NCBI RefSeq assembly: GCF_029784155.1
Contig: NC_073692.1
Location: forward strand, 332,711,920-332,775,919
Length of the DNA: 64,000 bases
Reading direction: 5' to 3'
From: Uranotaenia lowii
Lineage: Eukaryota > Arthropoda > Insecta > Diptera > Culicidae
In this document: positions 22,120-33,346 of the stretch, one piece after another
Numbering within the stretch: position 1 is the first letter of the stretch
Layout of the letters: every line of letters starts with the position of its first letter
Program-made: the position numbers and the translations under genes
The notes under the pieces: model-generated
Database searches by the model: none
Told to the model about the DNA's origin: nothing
The model's input: the letters and a program-made list of their open reading frames with translations, nothing else

Positions 22120-24036
22120 ATGGAAGATTCCCAACAGCTGCAGTTGTCGCTGATTCGCCGGCACAACCACAGTGGTGGCAGCAGCAGCATGAATCTAAAA
22201 AATTCCAGCGGATCATGCGATGGGAGCAGCGGTCATCTGGTAGATAGTGGTTACAATTCCTATTCGTTCAATGCTTCATCGTCTGTTGTCACTCGATCGG
22301 TGCTGGCCACGATCGACGAAGACAACGAAGCGGATTGTAGCTTTGAAGCTGAAAATGCTCTTAGAACTAGAGAAACCCCGCTCAAGATCAACAGTATACT
22401 TACTCCTACGACGGCGGCCAGTATTGAACAGATGTCAAACTTTCATCTGACTACACCCGATAGCAACTACAAAGAAAATATCTTCGTTAAACGCCGAGAG
22501 CTTGCCCGTAAACCTACTTGTCAGAATCTCTTCAATCAAATAACTCCTGAAAAATCCGGCGCTCGACTGTTTTCAACAACAGAAACACCTGTTTGCTCTG
22601 GAAGAAAGTCAGCCCTAGGAAGTATAACTCCCAGGAAAAACAAATTGACAGCCAAGCGAAAACTTTCCAGTTTCCGAGAAAAACTGTATTCGGATGGAGA
22701 CGCGGATTTACTACGTTCATCTCCAGATTCGATCGATGAAGATTGCAAGCAGCTGGAACATGAAGAAATATCTCCAATTTTCCATGCGAAACGTAGACGA
22801 AACTCCGAAATCGATGATCTGATACGGTCAAGTACCCCGAAAACAGCTGGTTTCAAATCAAACTTTCATTTGGAATCCCAGGAAAACGTAAATTGGGGAG
22901 CCAATCGTCAGAACAAAATGACCGGGCCAAGAAACAAGCCGCTTACCTTGCGAAAGTTTCAGAGCTTCAGTCCTAGAAAAATGCATAGCTACCGTAAACC
23001 GGAATCAGTATTGCAGGAAAAGTCTGTCATGGTTAACAGAAAGGCACCTTTGCATCGTCAAAATTCATTTTTACAAAGCTCTCCAAGATCGAAGTTGAGT
23101 ACCCCATCGAAAAGAATTATCGAAACTTCCTTGGAGCAAAGTTTTGAGCCGCCCGAGCATGAACTCACCCCAGCCAAACAGAACAATTTTACGGCTCTTC
23201 TAGAAGCACCAATTTTACCATCAGGATACTCAAAAGACCTCGAACAAGAAGTTTCTCAACTTCCATCTTTAGATGATTGCAGTTTTACTCCCAACAAAGC
23301 ACAATCGCCGGATCAATCTACTTCCTATCACCCAGATTCCGTCCTTCGGGATTATCAAAACACTAGCATCAGTGCCTCCATAGTCTCGATAACTGAACCA
23401 CTTTCTCCTTTCCCCATTTCCATCGCGCCACCCAAAACCCCTTCTTCCTTGAGCAAAACCACTCCGCGTAGATTGAAACGTCTATCTCGTGGAAGCTCCG
23501 CAAAGAAAGCGTCTTCCCCTAAACAAAAAATTCCCATAACGCCTCCGACAACTTTCCGGCGCTCTTACGTTGGAACCGAGCGGCTCAATATACTCAAACG
23601 GCTAAATGAAAACGATAAAGATGCATTGGAGCTAATCTTGGACTACCTAACGGATAGCGATCTCGTACGGGTGGTGGCCGTGTCCCGTGAATGGCAAGCT
23701 ATTATCGAAAGCCATCGTCGTTCTTTCCGGCGCTTGCGAGAGCATCTGGACCGTGAAGCTCAAATCAAGGAGAACCTTGATCGCACGGGTTCATCCAATG
23801 CCAGTGTCACGAAAGAGCAGCTGCTGCTCCAACCGTTGGTAATGGTACCTCCTGGTGGTGCCAAAAACATTCGGCAGCCGTTCGGCACCTGCAACTCAAT
23901 CGACCGCAGTGCTAGCTGCTTCAACAGTTCCTCCAACACAACCGGCGGTAGCGGGTTGTATGGAAATGTGCCCGGTTCGGTGCAGAAGTCGCCACCAGTA
24001 AGCCCCTCGAGAAGGAAGTTCCGGGATAACCAGAAG
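22120..24036 (+). CDS. Rca1: Rca1/Emi1-type APC/C inhibitor, exon with F-box
   Basis: First coding exon, 639 codons. The start is the ATG at 22120 in AACAAAATGG context, giving MEDSQQLQLSLIRRHNHSGG; the open frame upstream has no other ATG. Residues 1-485 are low-complexity, rich in Ser, Pro, Lys and Arg with many SP/TP sites (for example ITPEK, STPK, SSPRSK, TPPTTF), as expected of a cell-cycle-phosphorylated regulator. The F-box is at about residues 488-535 (LNENDKDALELILDYL, then LVRVVAVSREWQAIIE). The exon ends in AACCAGAAG/GTAAGT in phase 0 and joins 37985. Emi1/Rca1 proteins bind Fzr/Cdh1-APC/C and block cyclin destruction. At 866 residues in total it is about twice the size of the Drosophila protein. 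Confidence 0.88.
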
Positions 24037-24942
24037 GTAAGTGAATTCAATGTCTTTTTTTATTGGCATCTTTCCTTTCTGTTTTCCCACATTAACATCT
24101 TAACGCTTAAGGTCGAAAAATATCAAAATTCATATAGCGATGTCATGCCACCATTTGAACCGAATTTCACAGACTTGGTCTAGTTGAAGTCTAGTCTAGA
24201 AGTGTCTCGTTTTAATTCCTAGGAATTTATTTCACCTCAAAACCAAAGAATTAAATATATAAAAACAAACCTTCTTTGAATATCATCCCTCTAAAGCCAA
24301 AGAAACCTAAAATGAGGCATTGATCATAAACTAAAAAAAATGTTTCATATTTTAAGATGACAACTTTCAAAGGGGGTTGTCCATACAAAGCTGTAATGTT
24401 TTAGTGAGATTGTCGCTATTTTACCTCGAATAGAGGTGATTTGTGTTGAGTAATTTTGGTGGCAACGGATGTTCAAGTGAAGTTTTAATATTTTTGTGTC
24501 GTGTCAATCAGGAATTTAGGAGGAAAAGTTTTTATTAATTTGGTGAAGAAAATGGAAGAACACCACAATTTGCAGTATAAAAAACTAGGTCGGAGGTCGG
24601 AAATAGGGGTCGTTCATATTGACTATTCACTGTTTTTGTGATATTATCGTTATTATGCGTCGGATTAACATGAAAATCCTTGATTTTAATTATTGTCCTG
24701 AAAGCCAAAAAAGGGGTTGCCCATACAAACTACACAATGTGTAGTTTTGGTTTTTATGGTACTTTTGTGAATAGGTATCAATCTGTAAATCCAGCATCTT
24801 TGCAAAAATTTCCCCTTTTTGCGCAAAAAGGGATTTTTATTATAAACAAAACACTGCGGGCATAATGTGATCTGTTTTATAGTATTGGTGACATCGCTAA
24901 CTGTTGTGGTCATGACGGTCATGATGATCATGATGATGATGA

Positions 24943-26180
24943 TAAGCCTGTTCAATAGCCAATTGAAATTGGTTTCAATCGATTTCGATTGGTAAATGGT
25001 TGTTCACTCAGGCAATGTTTTGGTCGAAACTAATCCAATTGACGTTCAATGAAGCCAATCGAAATCGATCGAAACCAGTCAAAACCGATCAAGCTCGGAG
25101 GCAGGATTCATTTCTATCGATTTCTATCACACTACCACACATGCAGCTGTTTACTGTCAAAAACAGCTGATTTGGTTTGTTGTGGCAAAATTATGAGAAG
25201 AAATGACAGTGGTGTCATTCGGTGCGGTGTTCTCTGTCGTGTGCTGAGTCGGTGGTGTTGTGCTTGTCGTGCTGAGTCGGTGGTGCTGTGTCAGTTGTGC
25301 TGGTCGGTGGTGCTTGTCGGTGGTGCTTGTCGGTGATGCTGTGTCAGCCATTCTGGGTCGGTGGTGCTGTGCCAGGTATTCTGAGTCGGTGGTGCTGTGC
25401 CAGTGAAAGTGATGGCGGTCGATGTCATGTCAGCGGTGCTGTGCTAGAAGTGCTGTGTTAACCGTCATCAGACATACAGAGCCCCTGCCCGGGGGGTGAA
25501 AAAAACGACAGTTTTATGCGAAATTTAACCGTTAAAGAAACATACACCCAAATTAAATAAATTATTCAATTGAAATTCTTTTTTTGTTTATTATTATTTC
25601 TCCTGCTTTCCTATCTGCCCTATCGTAACCATCACCTGTGATTCCACAAATTGACTTAATGTTCCTCCCATGCTACCTCTTTTGTCCCTTTTATGCTGCT
25701 TCCGACGCAGCCTCCATCATTTGAGGAGAGCGTATAGTTACGGGTGTTTTCTTCTTGTCCGGACTCTGAGGGGCCTCTCCCGCAGCATTCCCGCCTATTT
25801 GGGCAGATCTCGTAACTTCTGGGAGATTTCAGGGCTTTAAGTTCGGTACCGCTATGACCTGGGGGAGGACCGTCGGGGTGATGTACCATCTCTATGACGT
25901 TAGACACTGGCTGGAACCCTCTAAAATTTTCTCCTATTTTTTTATTATTTGCATTTCTTTATTTTGTATCTAGGTTGACCATGCAATTCGTTTGCTCGCT
26001 ACCTCGTCATTAAAAGTACACAGCTGAATAAGAGAATGACAACAACTAAGCGCATTAGTATTAGTGTCTGGCTGTTCATTCAGCAGCCTGATAGAAATCG
26101 ATCGAAGTCAATTGGAAAAACAGCTGATCAGCTGTCAATCCATTTTAATTGATTTCGATTGAGTTCTGTTGAACACACCT
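24943..26180. repeat. TIR-like element J in Rca1 intron (ATCGATTTCGATTGG motif array)
   Basis: Ends share an inverted TGTTCAAYAG core (24948 and, reversed, near 26168). Both subterminal regions are full of ATCGATTTCGATTG words in both orientations (24965-24995, 25045-25130, 26090-26165). Both sides lie in GATGATCATGATGATG microsatellite, so the target duplication cannot be read. The middle holds a GC-rich tandem array (25216-25452) and a GC-richer block (25640-25910) of unknown nature. Confidence 0.45.
25216..25452 (+). repeat. Imperfect tandem array of TCGGTGGTGCTGTGTC units
   Basis: About a dozen degenerate 12-20 bp units built on TCGGTGGTGCT plus TGTC or GTGTCA, very G/T-biased on the plus strand. 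No coding value is apparent. Confidence 0.7.
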
Positions 26181-26359
26181 GATGATCATGATGATGTTGG
26201 CCAGGATGATGATGTCGGTTTTTGTAAAGATGGGACATGTTTAGTTTTTTTGTTATTCTGAAGCGTCCCCCATTTTTAACTGATATGTTTCACGATATGC
26301 ACTCTAGATAAGATAAACGTGTTCTGAAAAGTGTGTTGTTAAGTTTAAACTTAAAGGAA

Positions 26360-27875
26360 ATGTCGAGGACGGAAAACTATCTGGCACTTTGCCTGCTGGA
26401 CGCAGTAGAGGATCAGAATTTGGATTCGATGAGAGCTCTGCTGGAGCACCACAAAGCCAATCCCAATGTGATGGTTTTAGACCGAAATGTGGCCCCGGTA
26501 CATTTAGTGATCGGTATGGAGAATGTGACGTTGGCCGAAACAGCCACTCGATTGATGATGGAACATGGGGCTGATCCAAACTTACGTTCCCAGGAAGAAG
26601 GAATGACTCCGTTGCATGTGGCCGCACATCTTGGCCGTGCAGGAATAGTACAGTGCCTGTTGAAGTTCGGAGGAGATTTGGGGATTCGAGATGATGATAG
26701 AAAGACTCCTATCGAATATGCAATCGAAGAGGGACACTTCGAAGTGATAAAGGTTATGCAGAATTGGGTATTTGAACAGAAATTCGAACAGAAGCGGCAA
26801 CGAGTGATCATGGATCAACAACAAAATGCTAATGGAGGGTACATTAAATGCCTCGGCGGTTACTTGAGAGTAACAACACCCACTAAAAATTGCCTATCAA
26901 CTATACAAAAGCTAGACGAGAATAAACTGACACCGAATCGGATTCATTATAATTTTGATGCAACTTCACCGTATTACATCAATATTACTCATCGGAATAA
27001 ACAGACTAAGGCTAAGCGAATTGACAATATAAGTACACAAACAGTTCCATTGAATCAAACAGAGCAAAAGGAAGAGTTAATAGAAATAATAGAAAGTCCA
27101 GATGAAGATGACAACATTGTTGTAGGTCGCAAAAACTTATTCGAATTAACAGAGCGAAATTTGGCGAACTTCAGTAGGAACATGACGAACTCCGGTCGCA
27201 GGTCTTCTTTTATTGAATGTTGGAGGGATAAGATAGCAGCACTCAGAGATAGAAACAAACTAAGCACAAAACTTGAAGATATTGAAAGGATTCTATCGGG
27301 CATCTCGGATACCAGCTTCCATGAAACTATTCTTGATCGAACAGTAGAAGATCAATCCCCTGGTTCACATGGCTCACCTCCACGAAGCCCAGAATCAGAT
27401 CAAAACAGTTCCTTCAAAACTGCAGTGGAGCACGTGGCTCAAAAATTGGAAGACAGTCTCCGAACAAATGAATTCGCTCTTGTACTTTGCCCATCTCCAG
27501 AAGCTCCTTCCATAAAAGTAACTCCTCCCACCACCCTTGATCGTATTGTACAAATTACCGAAGAGTACGTACACACAGACGACGAAGCTGGATTGGTTTT
27601 CTACGAGAAAAAGTTCCTTACTGTTACCTCGACCAATACTGATACAGCAGAAAAAAGGCAAAGGAATCCATCAATGTCTAGCCAATCGACGGCCATCACC
27701 TTGCCACCGTTAGACTACGACACCGATGCACTGCGAGCAGAACTGACCAACTTCGGAGAACCTCCAGGACCCATTACAGTCCACACCAAGAAATTGTATT
27801 TGAAAAAGCTGGTTAAATTCAAACGAGATCCCGAACGGGCTTTGGCAGCATTGTCAAAAGATAAAAAGCAAACTA
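26360..27875 (+). CDS. ANKLE1/LEM-3-like endonuclease, exon 1 (ankyrin and LEM)
   Basis: Start at ATG 26360 (GGAAATGTCG), giving MSRTENYLALCLLDAVEDQN; the frame is open further upstream only without an ATG. Ankyrin repeats span about residues 5-135 with typical GADPNLRSQEEGMTPLHVAA and DDDRKTPIEYAIEEGH blocks. A long Ser/Thr/Glu-rich linker follows. A LEM domain is at about 448-495 (LDYDTDALRAELTNFGEPPG, then KKLYLKKLVKF). The exon ends in AAACTA/GTGAGT in phase 1 and joins 29242. This order of ankyrin, LEM and GIY-YIG is specific to ANKLE1/LEM-3 nucleases, which process DNA bridges and branched DNA in relatives. The gene lies wholly inside an Rca1 intron, same strand. Confidence 0.9.
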
Positions 27876-29241
27876 GTGAGTAGCGTTTATTCTGATATCC
27901 ATGCTTTGATACAGGGTGTTTGAAGAGTGCGGAAACAAATTCAAGTTAATTCACAACATACACACGAAATGCATGTTAATGTTTTTTTTTGTAACTTCGA
28001 CATGGTTCATTCAAAATTTAGTTTAGTCCCCCCACAATCATTAGTCATTTAACGTCAATGTGGTGGTAAGAAAAGTGTACCTCATTGACTTAACGTATCC
28101 TTTCACCACAAAATGCTTGTAAATTCGGGTGTTAGTGACCAAATATTAAGCTTTACACGAATTAAATGCTTCCTCTTTGAGTTCAAATGTGTTTTTATTC
28201 TCAGTTTTAATAAAAAGTTACATAATTTACCGAAACAATCAGCGTTTTTTAAAACCACAATTATGGGTCATAATTGTAGCCCGTAACAATTATTAGTCAA
28301 ATTGCTCACAATTATTAGTCTCATAGAAGTCACATGGCAACACCCAAATATAAAAATAAAAATCAACCCGTTTCTGGGAAACATTTAGGGGCATTCTTTG
28401 ATTGTATAAATTCAAGGGGCATTTGAGTTGAGCTATAGCAACCAAGAAATGTTTTGCTTTGCTAGCAAAAAAGTGACTCATGATTGTGTGAAATTTGGTA
28501 GATGTTGTAACAATTATGGGTCAATTTTATTTTGCAAATTATTTTGAAATTTCGCGTTTTATTCGCTCAGTTTCATTTGGAAAACGTAAACTCGTCCTTT
28601 TTGCTTATATGAGGCTTATTTATTTTGTTGGAATTTTTCAAATACCCACATAAGAGGCTTAACGGTTTAAGATGTCAACCTTATAACATTGGAAATTTTT
28701 GCGATAGTTCAATAGATAATTATTAACGTATGACAAAAACTATTCAAACAGCAATTTTACTGTTATCAAGCGCACACATTGTATTTGTAATGCATTTTGA
28801 TAATATTATCGATAAACTAGAAATAGTAGTATGGAAAAAATTATTTTAGTTCAGTAGATATCAGCAGTTCAAATTACCGGTGACTAATAATTGTATGTGA
28901 CCCATGACTGTGGAGGGATGTATTAATCGCAGCGACTAGATTGGACTGCGCACTCGTGACTTCGACATTTGTGCGAACTTGTACATTTGTGCGACCTGTC
29001 AAATCAGTATAAAATCTGTCGAAGTTCTACACGCTAACCGCTTCTCAGTCAACCTTTGTACGGATAACAGCGACTATAAAACATTTCACGAAATCCAATT
29101 TTCAATAAAAGAGATAATATATGTATTGTTTTTTTACGATTTTTCAAACACCCTATTAATCAAAGTAGCTCAAAATGTTAGGATCTGTAATCGTGCGTCA
29201 TTTTCGTTTCTCTAAATTTTTCTTTGCCCGACCATGTCCAG
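27876..29241 (+). other. Intron of the ANKLE1-like gene
   Basis: 1366 bp, GTGAGT to a pyrimidine-rich TTTCTCTAAATTTTTCTTTG stretch and CCAG. Nearly two thirds is TIR element G (28028-28917). Removal joins split codon A/AC (Asn) in frame. Confidence 0.82.
28028..28917. mobile_element. TIR element G in ANKLE1 intron (ACAATTATTAGTCA motif array)
   Basis: Ends CCCCCCACAATCATTAGTCA and, reversed, CCCTCCACAGTCATGGGTCA match at 16 of 20 positions. Inside, ACAATTATTAGTC or ACAATTATGGGTC recurs in both orientations (28260-28320, 28470-28530, 28880-28910), including a perfect small palindrome near 28258-28278. No clear target duplication and no transposase. Confidence 0.58.
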
Positions 29242-30002
29242 ACTACTCGGTGGAGCTACAGGCCAGTATCCGCCGAGAGGAAGTGTTTCGCCAGATCGCC
29301 GAGTGTGGTGCATTGGAGCAGGAAATGTCCACCGAGTTTACAACAGCCAACGATAAAACATGGCGCGAAGGTCATCTAAAAAAAAGTTTCATCTACCTCT
29401 TGATCGATCCAAGGATTTCGGAAAATCTCCCAGCACAGCAGAATATAGTTGATCGGCACGATCTATGGAAAAGGTTTCTCCAGTCAATATTCTACGTTGG
29501 TAAAGGAAAGAGTAGTCGCCCCTATTGTCATTTGTACGACGCTATGAAGCTGTACCACCAAAAATCAGCCGGCAAATCAAATCTCCAACCGCCTCCCGCC
29601 ACGACCGCACAACTGCAGATTGAAGAAGAGAAAATTATTTTCCAGAGTGAAGATCGCATTGAACGCTTTTGTCGTACGGCGAAAATTCTTAACCGTAAGC
29701 AAATGAATGACAGCCAAAAGTTGAATCGTATCATCGATATATGGCGATCCCAGCATGGAGTAATCTGTCTGCACGTCTTCCACAACATAATGCCGGCTGA
29801 GGCCTATACACGGGAAGCGGCCATCATCGATGCTATTGGGATACACAATCTGACCAATCTGAAGCGAGGTGATTACTACGGCAAGACGCTGTCGTGGCCG
29901 ATGAAAAGGCGAAAGCAGCTCGGTATTCTGCTGCTGTACAAAGCAATGTTGATCTTCTTAGCTGAAGGAGAAACTCAGTTACTGCCCAGTGATCTGATAT
30001 AG
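29242..30002 (+). CDS. ANKLE1/LEM-3-like endonuclease, exon 2 (GIY-YIG nuclease)
   Basis: Acceptor CATGTCCAG before 29242. The exon completes a split Asn codon and continues YSVELQASIRREEVFRQIAE, giving a 758-residue protein ending at 30002. The GIY-YIG domain begins at about residue 555 with FIYLLIDPR (the GIY-equivalent strand). FYVGKGKSSRPYCHLYDAM follows (YVG as the YIG strand, then the catalytic Arg), and a conserved EAYTREAAIIDAIG helix carries the metal-binding Glu. All are intact, so an active nuclease is likely. A possible poly(A) signal ATTAAA is at about 30099. Confidence 0.9.
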
Positions 30003-30676
30003 AGAAAAAAAAACTGCAACTGGTCAATTTCGAAAGATATGTAAATAATGCAAAGCGTAAACTATAACATTTATGAAGAACAAATTGTACTCAAAGTGAT
30101 TAAATTGTTTTATAGAAAAATGTATAATTGTGTGTATTATTCTGAATAACTTTAGATTTATCAACCTAGCAACACAAACATAATCTATTACATGTCTAAA
30201 TCTTGTAGAGGCAATTTTTATCATTTTTATAAAAAATACAACTGTCGTTTTCAATGCTCTAAAACCAATAGAAAAAATCATTTAAGAAGAGAACGCTCAT
30301 TATGAGGGGCGGTTTCTAAGAGAATGGGAACTCGCCGGTAGACTATACCAATACATAAACAGCTTCCTATCGAACCGCACTATCCAGGTTTTTATCAATA
30401 ACTGTCTTTCCAACCCAAAGCCAATATTCACAGGGGTACCACAAGGATCAGTAATCTCTCCTACCCTCTTCCTTATCGCAATCAATTCTATCTTTAAAAT
30501 CATCCCCGATCACACTAAGATCCTAGTCTACGCAGACGATATCACATTAGTCTCGATATCTCCTTTCGCACGCTTAGCACACAATAGACTACAAATGACG
30601 CTGGACAAAATAGCCAGCTGGGCACCCAGAACGGGTTTCCTATTCTCTCCTGACAAGTCCAAACTCCTCCACCTGG

Positions 30677-32056
30677 AAGTTTTCCCGGTTTCAGTATTGG
30701 AACAATAGAGAATTTTTTCCAGGGCTCAGGAATGTTGGTCCGATGGAAAATATCGTTGAAAACCGCCAAAAGTTTCTTTTTAGAATTGAGCGGCAGATTT
30801 TTTAACACCTTGTAGCTGATGCCATCAATCCCTGGAGCTGTATCAGCACCATTTTTGATAACCTCTTCCAAATCAGGTAAGAAAAAGTAATTGGAGGAAT
30901 CATGGTTTTGACAGTTACAATCATCGAAGCTAATATGCTGTTTCGCATTTGATGGAGGGGCAAGTTTATCCAATATTCCGTGAATTATTTTTTCATCCCT
31001 CAATTGACCATAACTTCCTGAAGATCTTCCCTTGAAACTTCGTCCCATTTTCCAGAGTGTGGTAATAGACGTCGACGCGTTCAGTTCATCGCATTTTTTT
31101 TTCCAAGCACTTCGTTTCTTTTCTTTCAGCATTTGTTTAAATTTTACTTCAGCGGCCAAGTATTCGTTATAGCTTTCCAAGTCCAGAAATCTCCTCCAGA
31201 CTCTAAACTTGTGTCGTCGGGTTGCACCCATTGCAGTGAGTTCCGAATCCCAATAGGGTTGTGGGATATGAGGTACCTTCCAAAATGGCTTTGGTGGGGG
31301 GCTCGATTCTTGCAAACTATTCCACATAGCTTGAAAGAACTCTTCGTAATCAGTGCTTGCTTCTAGAGTTTCTGTTTTTTCATGCATAGTGTCAGCGAAT
31401 TTTTCCCAATCGACTTTTTTATAGTTGAGTGTTGTTTTTCTGTGTACCACTGGTTCTTCTGTCCCAAAAGAAATCGGAACATGATCGCTGCCATGAGGAT
31501 GTTCTAATGTTGTCCATTGGAAGTTGAAGCCTAGTCCTGAAGACACGATTGACAAGTCAATAGCACTTGGGGATCGATGTACGTCGAACCTTGTAAAACT
31601 CCCATCATTCAAAATAACGAATCTCGATTCTTCCATCGCAGCAACTAAGTTATCTCCCATTCGATTATTTGTGCTATTTCCCCATGAACTGTGTTTCGCA
31701 TTCCAATCACCAGCTAGAATGCATGGCTGTGGAAGGCTATCGAAAAACGTTTCCAGTGCTCCTTGTGTTACTAAGGCGTGTGGGTGTATGTACAGCGATA
31801 TTATCGTTAGCTCTCCAATTTTAGTACGAAGTTGACATGCAGCAGCATGAATACCCTCAGGCATTTTAAGTTCGACTCTTCTAGGTTTCCACTCTTTCCT
31901 GGCAGCTACCAGAACTCCCATGGAATTGCTTTGGTGGTCTTTCCGAAAAACGTGATAGCCTGGAAGATGGAACTGTGATGAAGCATCGAGGTGGGTTTCT
32001 GACAGACATAATATTGTTGATTCGGTTTCATTCAAGAGCTTAATGATACTTGCCAT
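30677..32056 (-). pseudogene. ORF2 N-terminal part: APE-type endonuclease (inverted half)
   Basis: Minus-strand frame from MASIIKLLNETESTILCLSE with apurinic-endonuclease motifs in order: SETHLD, LAGDWNAKHSSWGN, TRFDVHRSPSAIDLS and GSDHVPISFG. The linker to the RT follows (GADTAPGIDGISYKVLKNL, then WKKFSIVPILKPGK). The element part stops at 30677, and translation beyond it runs into the target duplication and host element. Everything up to the inversion point is open. Confidence 0.85.
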
Positions 32057-32134
32057 TTTGTTACTTGCCCCCCTACAATTCCATTGTAGAAATTGTAAGG
32101 GAACTTCAGGAACCGGGAGGACCAGGGCGATTCA

Positions 32135-33289
32135 TTATAACCGCAGCGAATTTATCAGGTGTTGTACATTTTTGGAAACTATTTCCGACAGGGCCTGTTT
32201 CAGGAAATCCTCAGCATCGACTATGTTATCCTGCGACGCTTCCAATACATCCGTAATCGCCTTCGAGATAGCCTCAGAGCATACACTGCTCTGAATAACA
32301 CTATTTACTTCATCCTCAATATGCACCTCCAACAATGGAAGGGAATCGTCAGGACATCTTCGTTTGTTGGTTTGCATTTTACCGGTGGATTGCGTTTCGG
32401 TTTGTTGATTTGAGTTTAGATTATCTTCATTTGAAGTTGGTGAACTGTTGTTGCTCACAGCATTCTGAGTGCTTACGAGAGATGTGAACCAGTCTCGTGA
32501 GCCCTGAGAAAACGTATCGATGCGTTTTTGTTCAGCTTCCTTGCGTTGCTTTATTTTGGGACAAGCTTTATTATCGTTTGCTCGGTGCTCCCCATAGCAA
32601 TTCACGCATTTGGGATGAGCATTATCACACTCATGGGTTTCGTCACCAATCTCACTTGCAGTACATTGATTACATCGTTTCTTGCTGCGACAGTTTTTTT
32701 CTCCATGCCCTAGACGCCAACAACGTCTGCACTGCCGAACGGGGTAAATGTAGGTTTTAATTCCGTACAGTACCTTATTCAATTCGATGTGACTGGGCAG
32801 AGTTTGTCCAGAAAAGGTTACAATTACAGTGGTTAGCGGCACGTCGTTTCCATCAATCTTCTTCTTTATTCTTCTTATTTCGATAATGTCCGGGTTATTA
32901 CTTTGCATCATCTTCATTTTGTCGAAAGCAACGGCCGATTCCAAATCTTGATCATCCACTTCCAGTTCAATGTGAGCCACACCAAGGGTTTCTACAAGAC
33001 GTTGAGGAACCGTAAAACGCACATTGGATGATTTTATTGAAACGAGTTTATTTGCGGCATCTGCTGTTTTCATCAGTATCTTCAGCTTACGCTTAGACAA
33101 TGGGGTTGCCTTTACGTAGTCTTCATCAAAAAGACGGATGATTTTTTTCGAAATTGTCGACGGTGGTAAATTGGAATCATCTTTGGATTCCGCAATCACG
33201 ACAAACGGGCCCGGAAATGATAACGGATACTGTCTAATTCTCCGAACACGTTCGGTTTCAACAACCGTTTGTGGTGGATCATCTTCCAT
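32135..33289 (-). CDS. ORF1 (gag-like, CCHC knuckles) of the I-like LINE
   Basis: 384-codon frame on the minus strand from the ATG at 33289 (MEDDPPQTVVETERVRRIRQ); an upstream in-frame Met near 33325 lies in the presumed 5' UTR. An RNA-binding-like central region is followed by a cysteine-rich zone: CRRCWRLGHGEKNC, CNQCTASEIGDETHEC and CVNCYGEHRANDNKACP, three zinc-knuckle-type motifs as in I-factor ORF1 proteins, which coat the RNA. The C-terminus is acidic/polar. The frame is intact. Only about 57 bp of sequence lies between the start and the 5' end of the element at about 33346. Confidence 0.85.
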   Translation of the reverse strand: MEDDPPQTVVETERVRRIRQYPLSFPGPFVVIAESKDDSNLPPSTISKKIIRLFDEDYVKATPLSKRKLKILMKTADAANKLVSIKSSNVRFTVPQRLVETLGVAHIELEVDDQDLESAVAFDKMKMMQSNNPDIIEIRRIKKKIDGNDVPLTTVIVTFSGQTLPSHIELNKVLYGIKTYIYPVRQCRRCWRLGHGEKNCRSKKRCNQCTASEIGDETHECDNAHPKCVNCYGEHRANDNKACPKIKQRKEAEQKRIDTFSQGSRDWFTSLVSTQNAVSNNSSPTSNEDNLNSNQQTETQSTGKMQTNKRRCPDDSLPLLEVHIEDEVNSVIQSSVCSEAISKAITDVLEASQDNIVDAEDFLKQALSEIVSKNVQHLINSLRL

Positions 33290-33346
33290 TATATAGCGTG
33301 GTTTAATAGAACAAAGCCAAGTCAAACAAAGGCAAAAGCTATCAGA

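Noticed and set aside
26333..26359. Upstream extension of the ANKLE1-like frame
   Set aside because: It begins at GTG, not ATG; the first ATG in frame is at 26360.
30300..30503. Minus-strand frame opposite the LINE RT
   Set aside because: Antisense shadow of the LOA-type RT.
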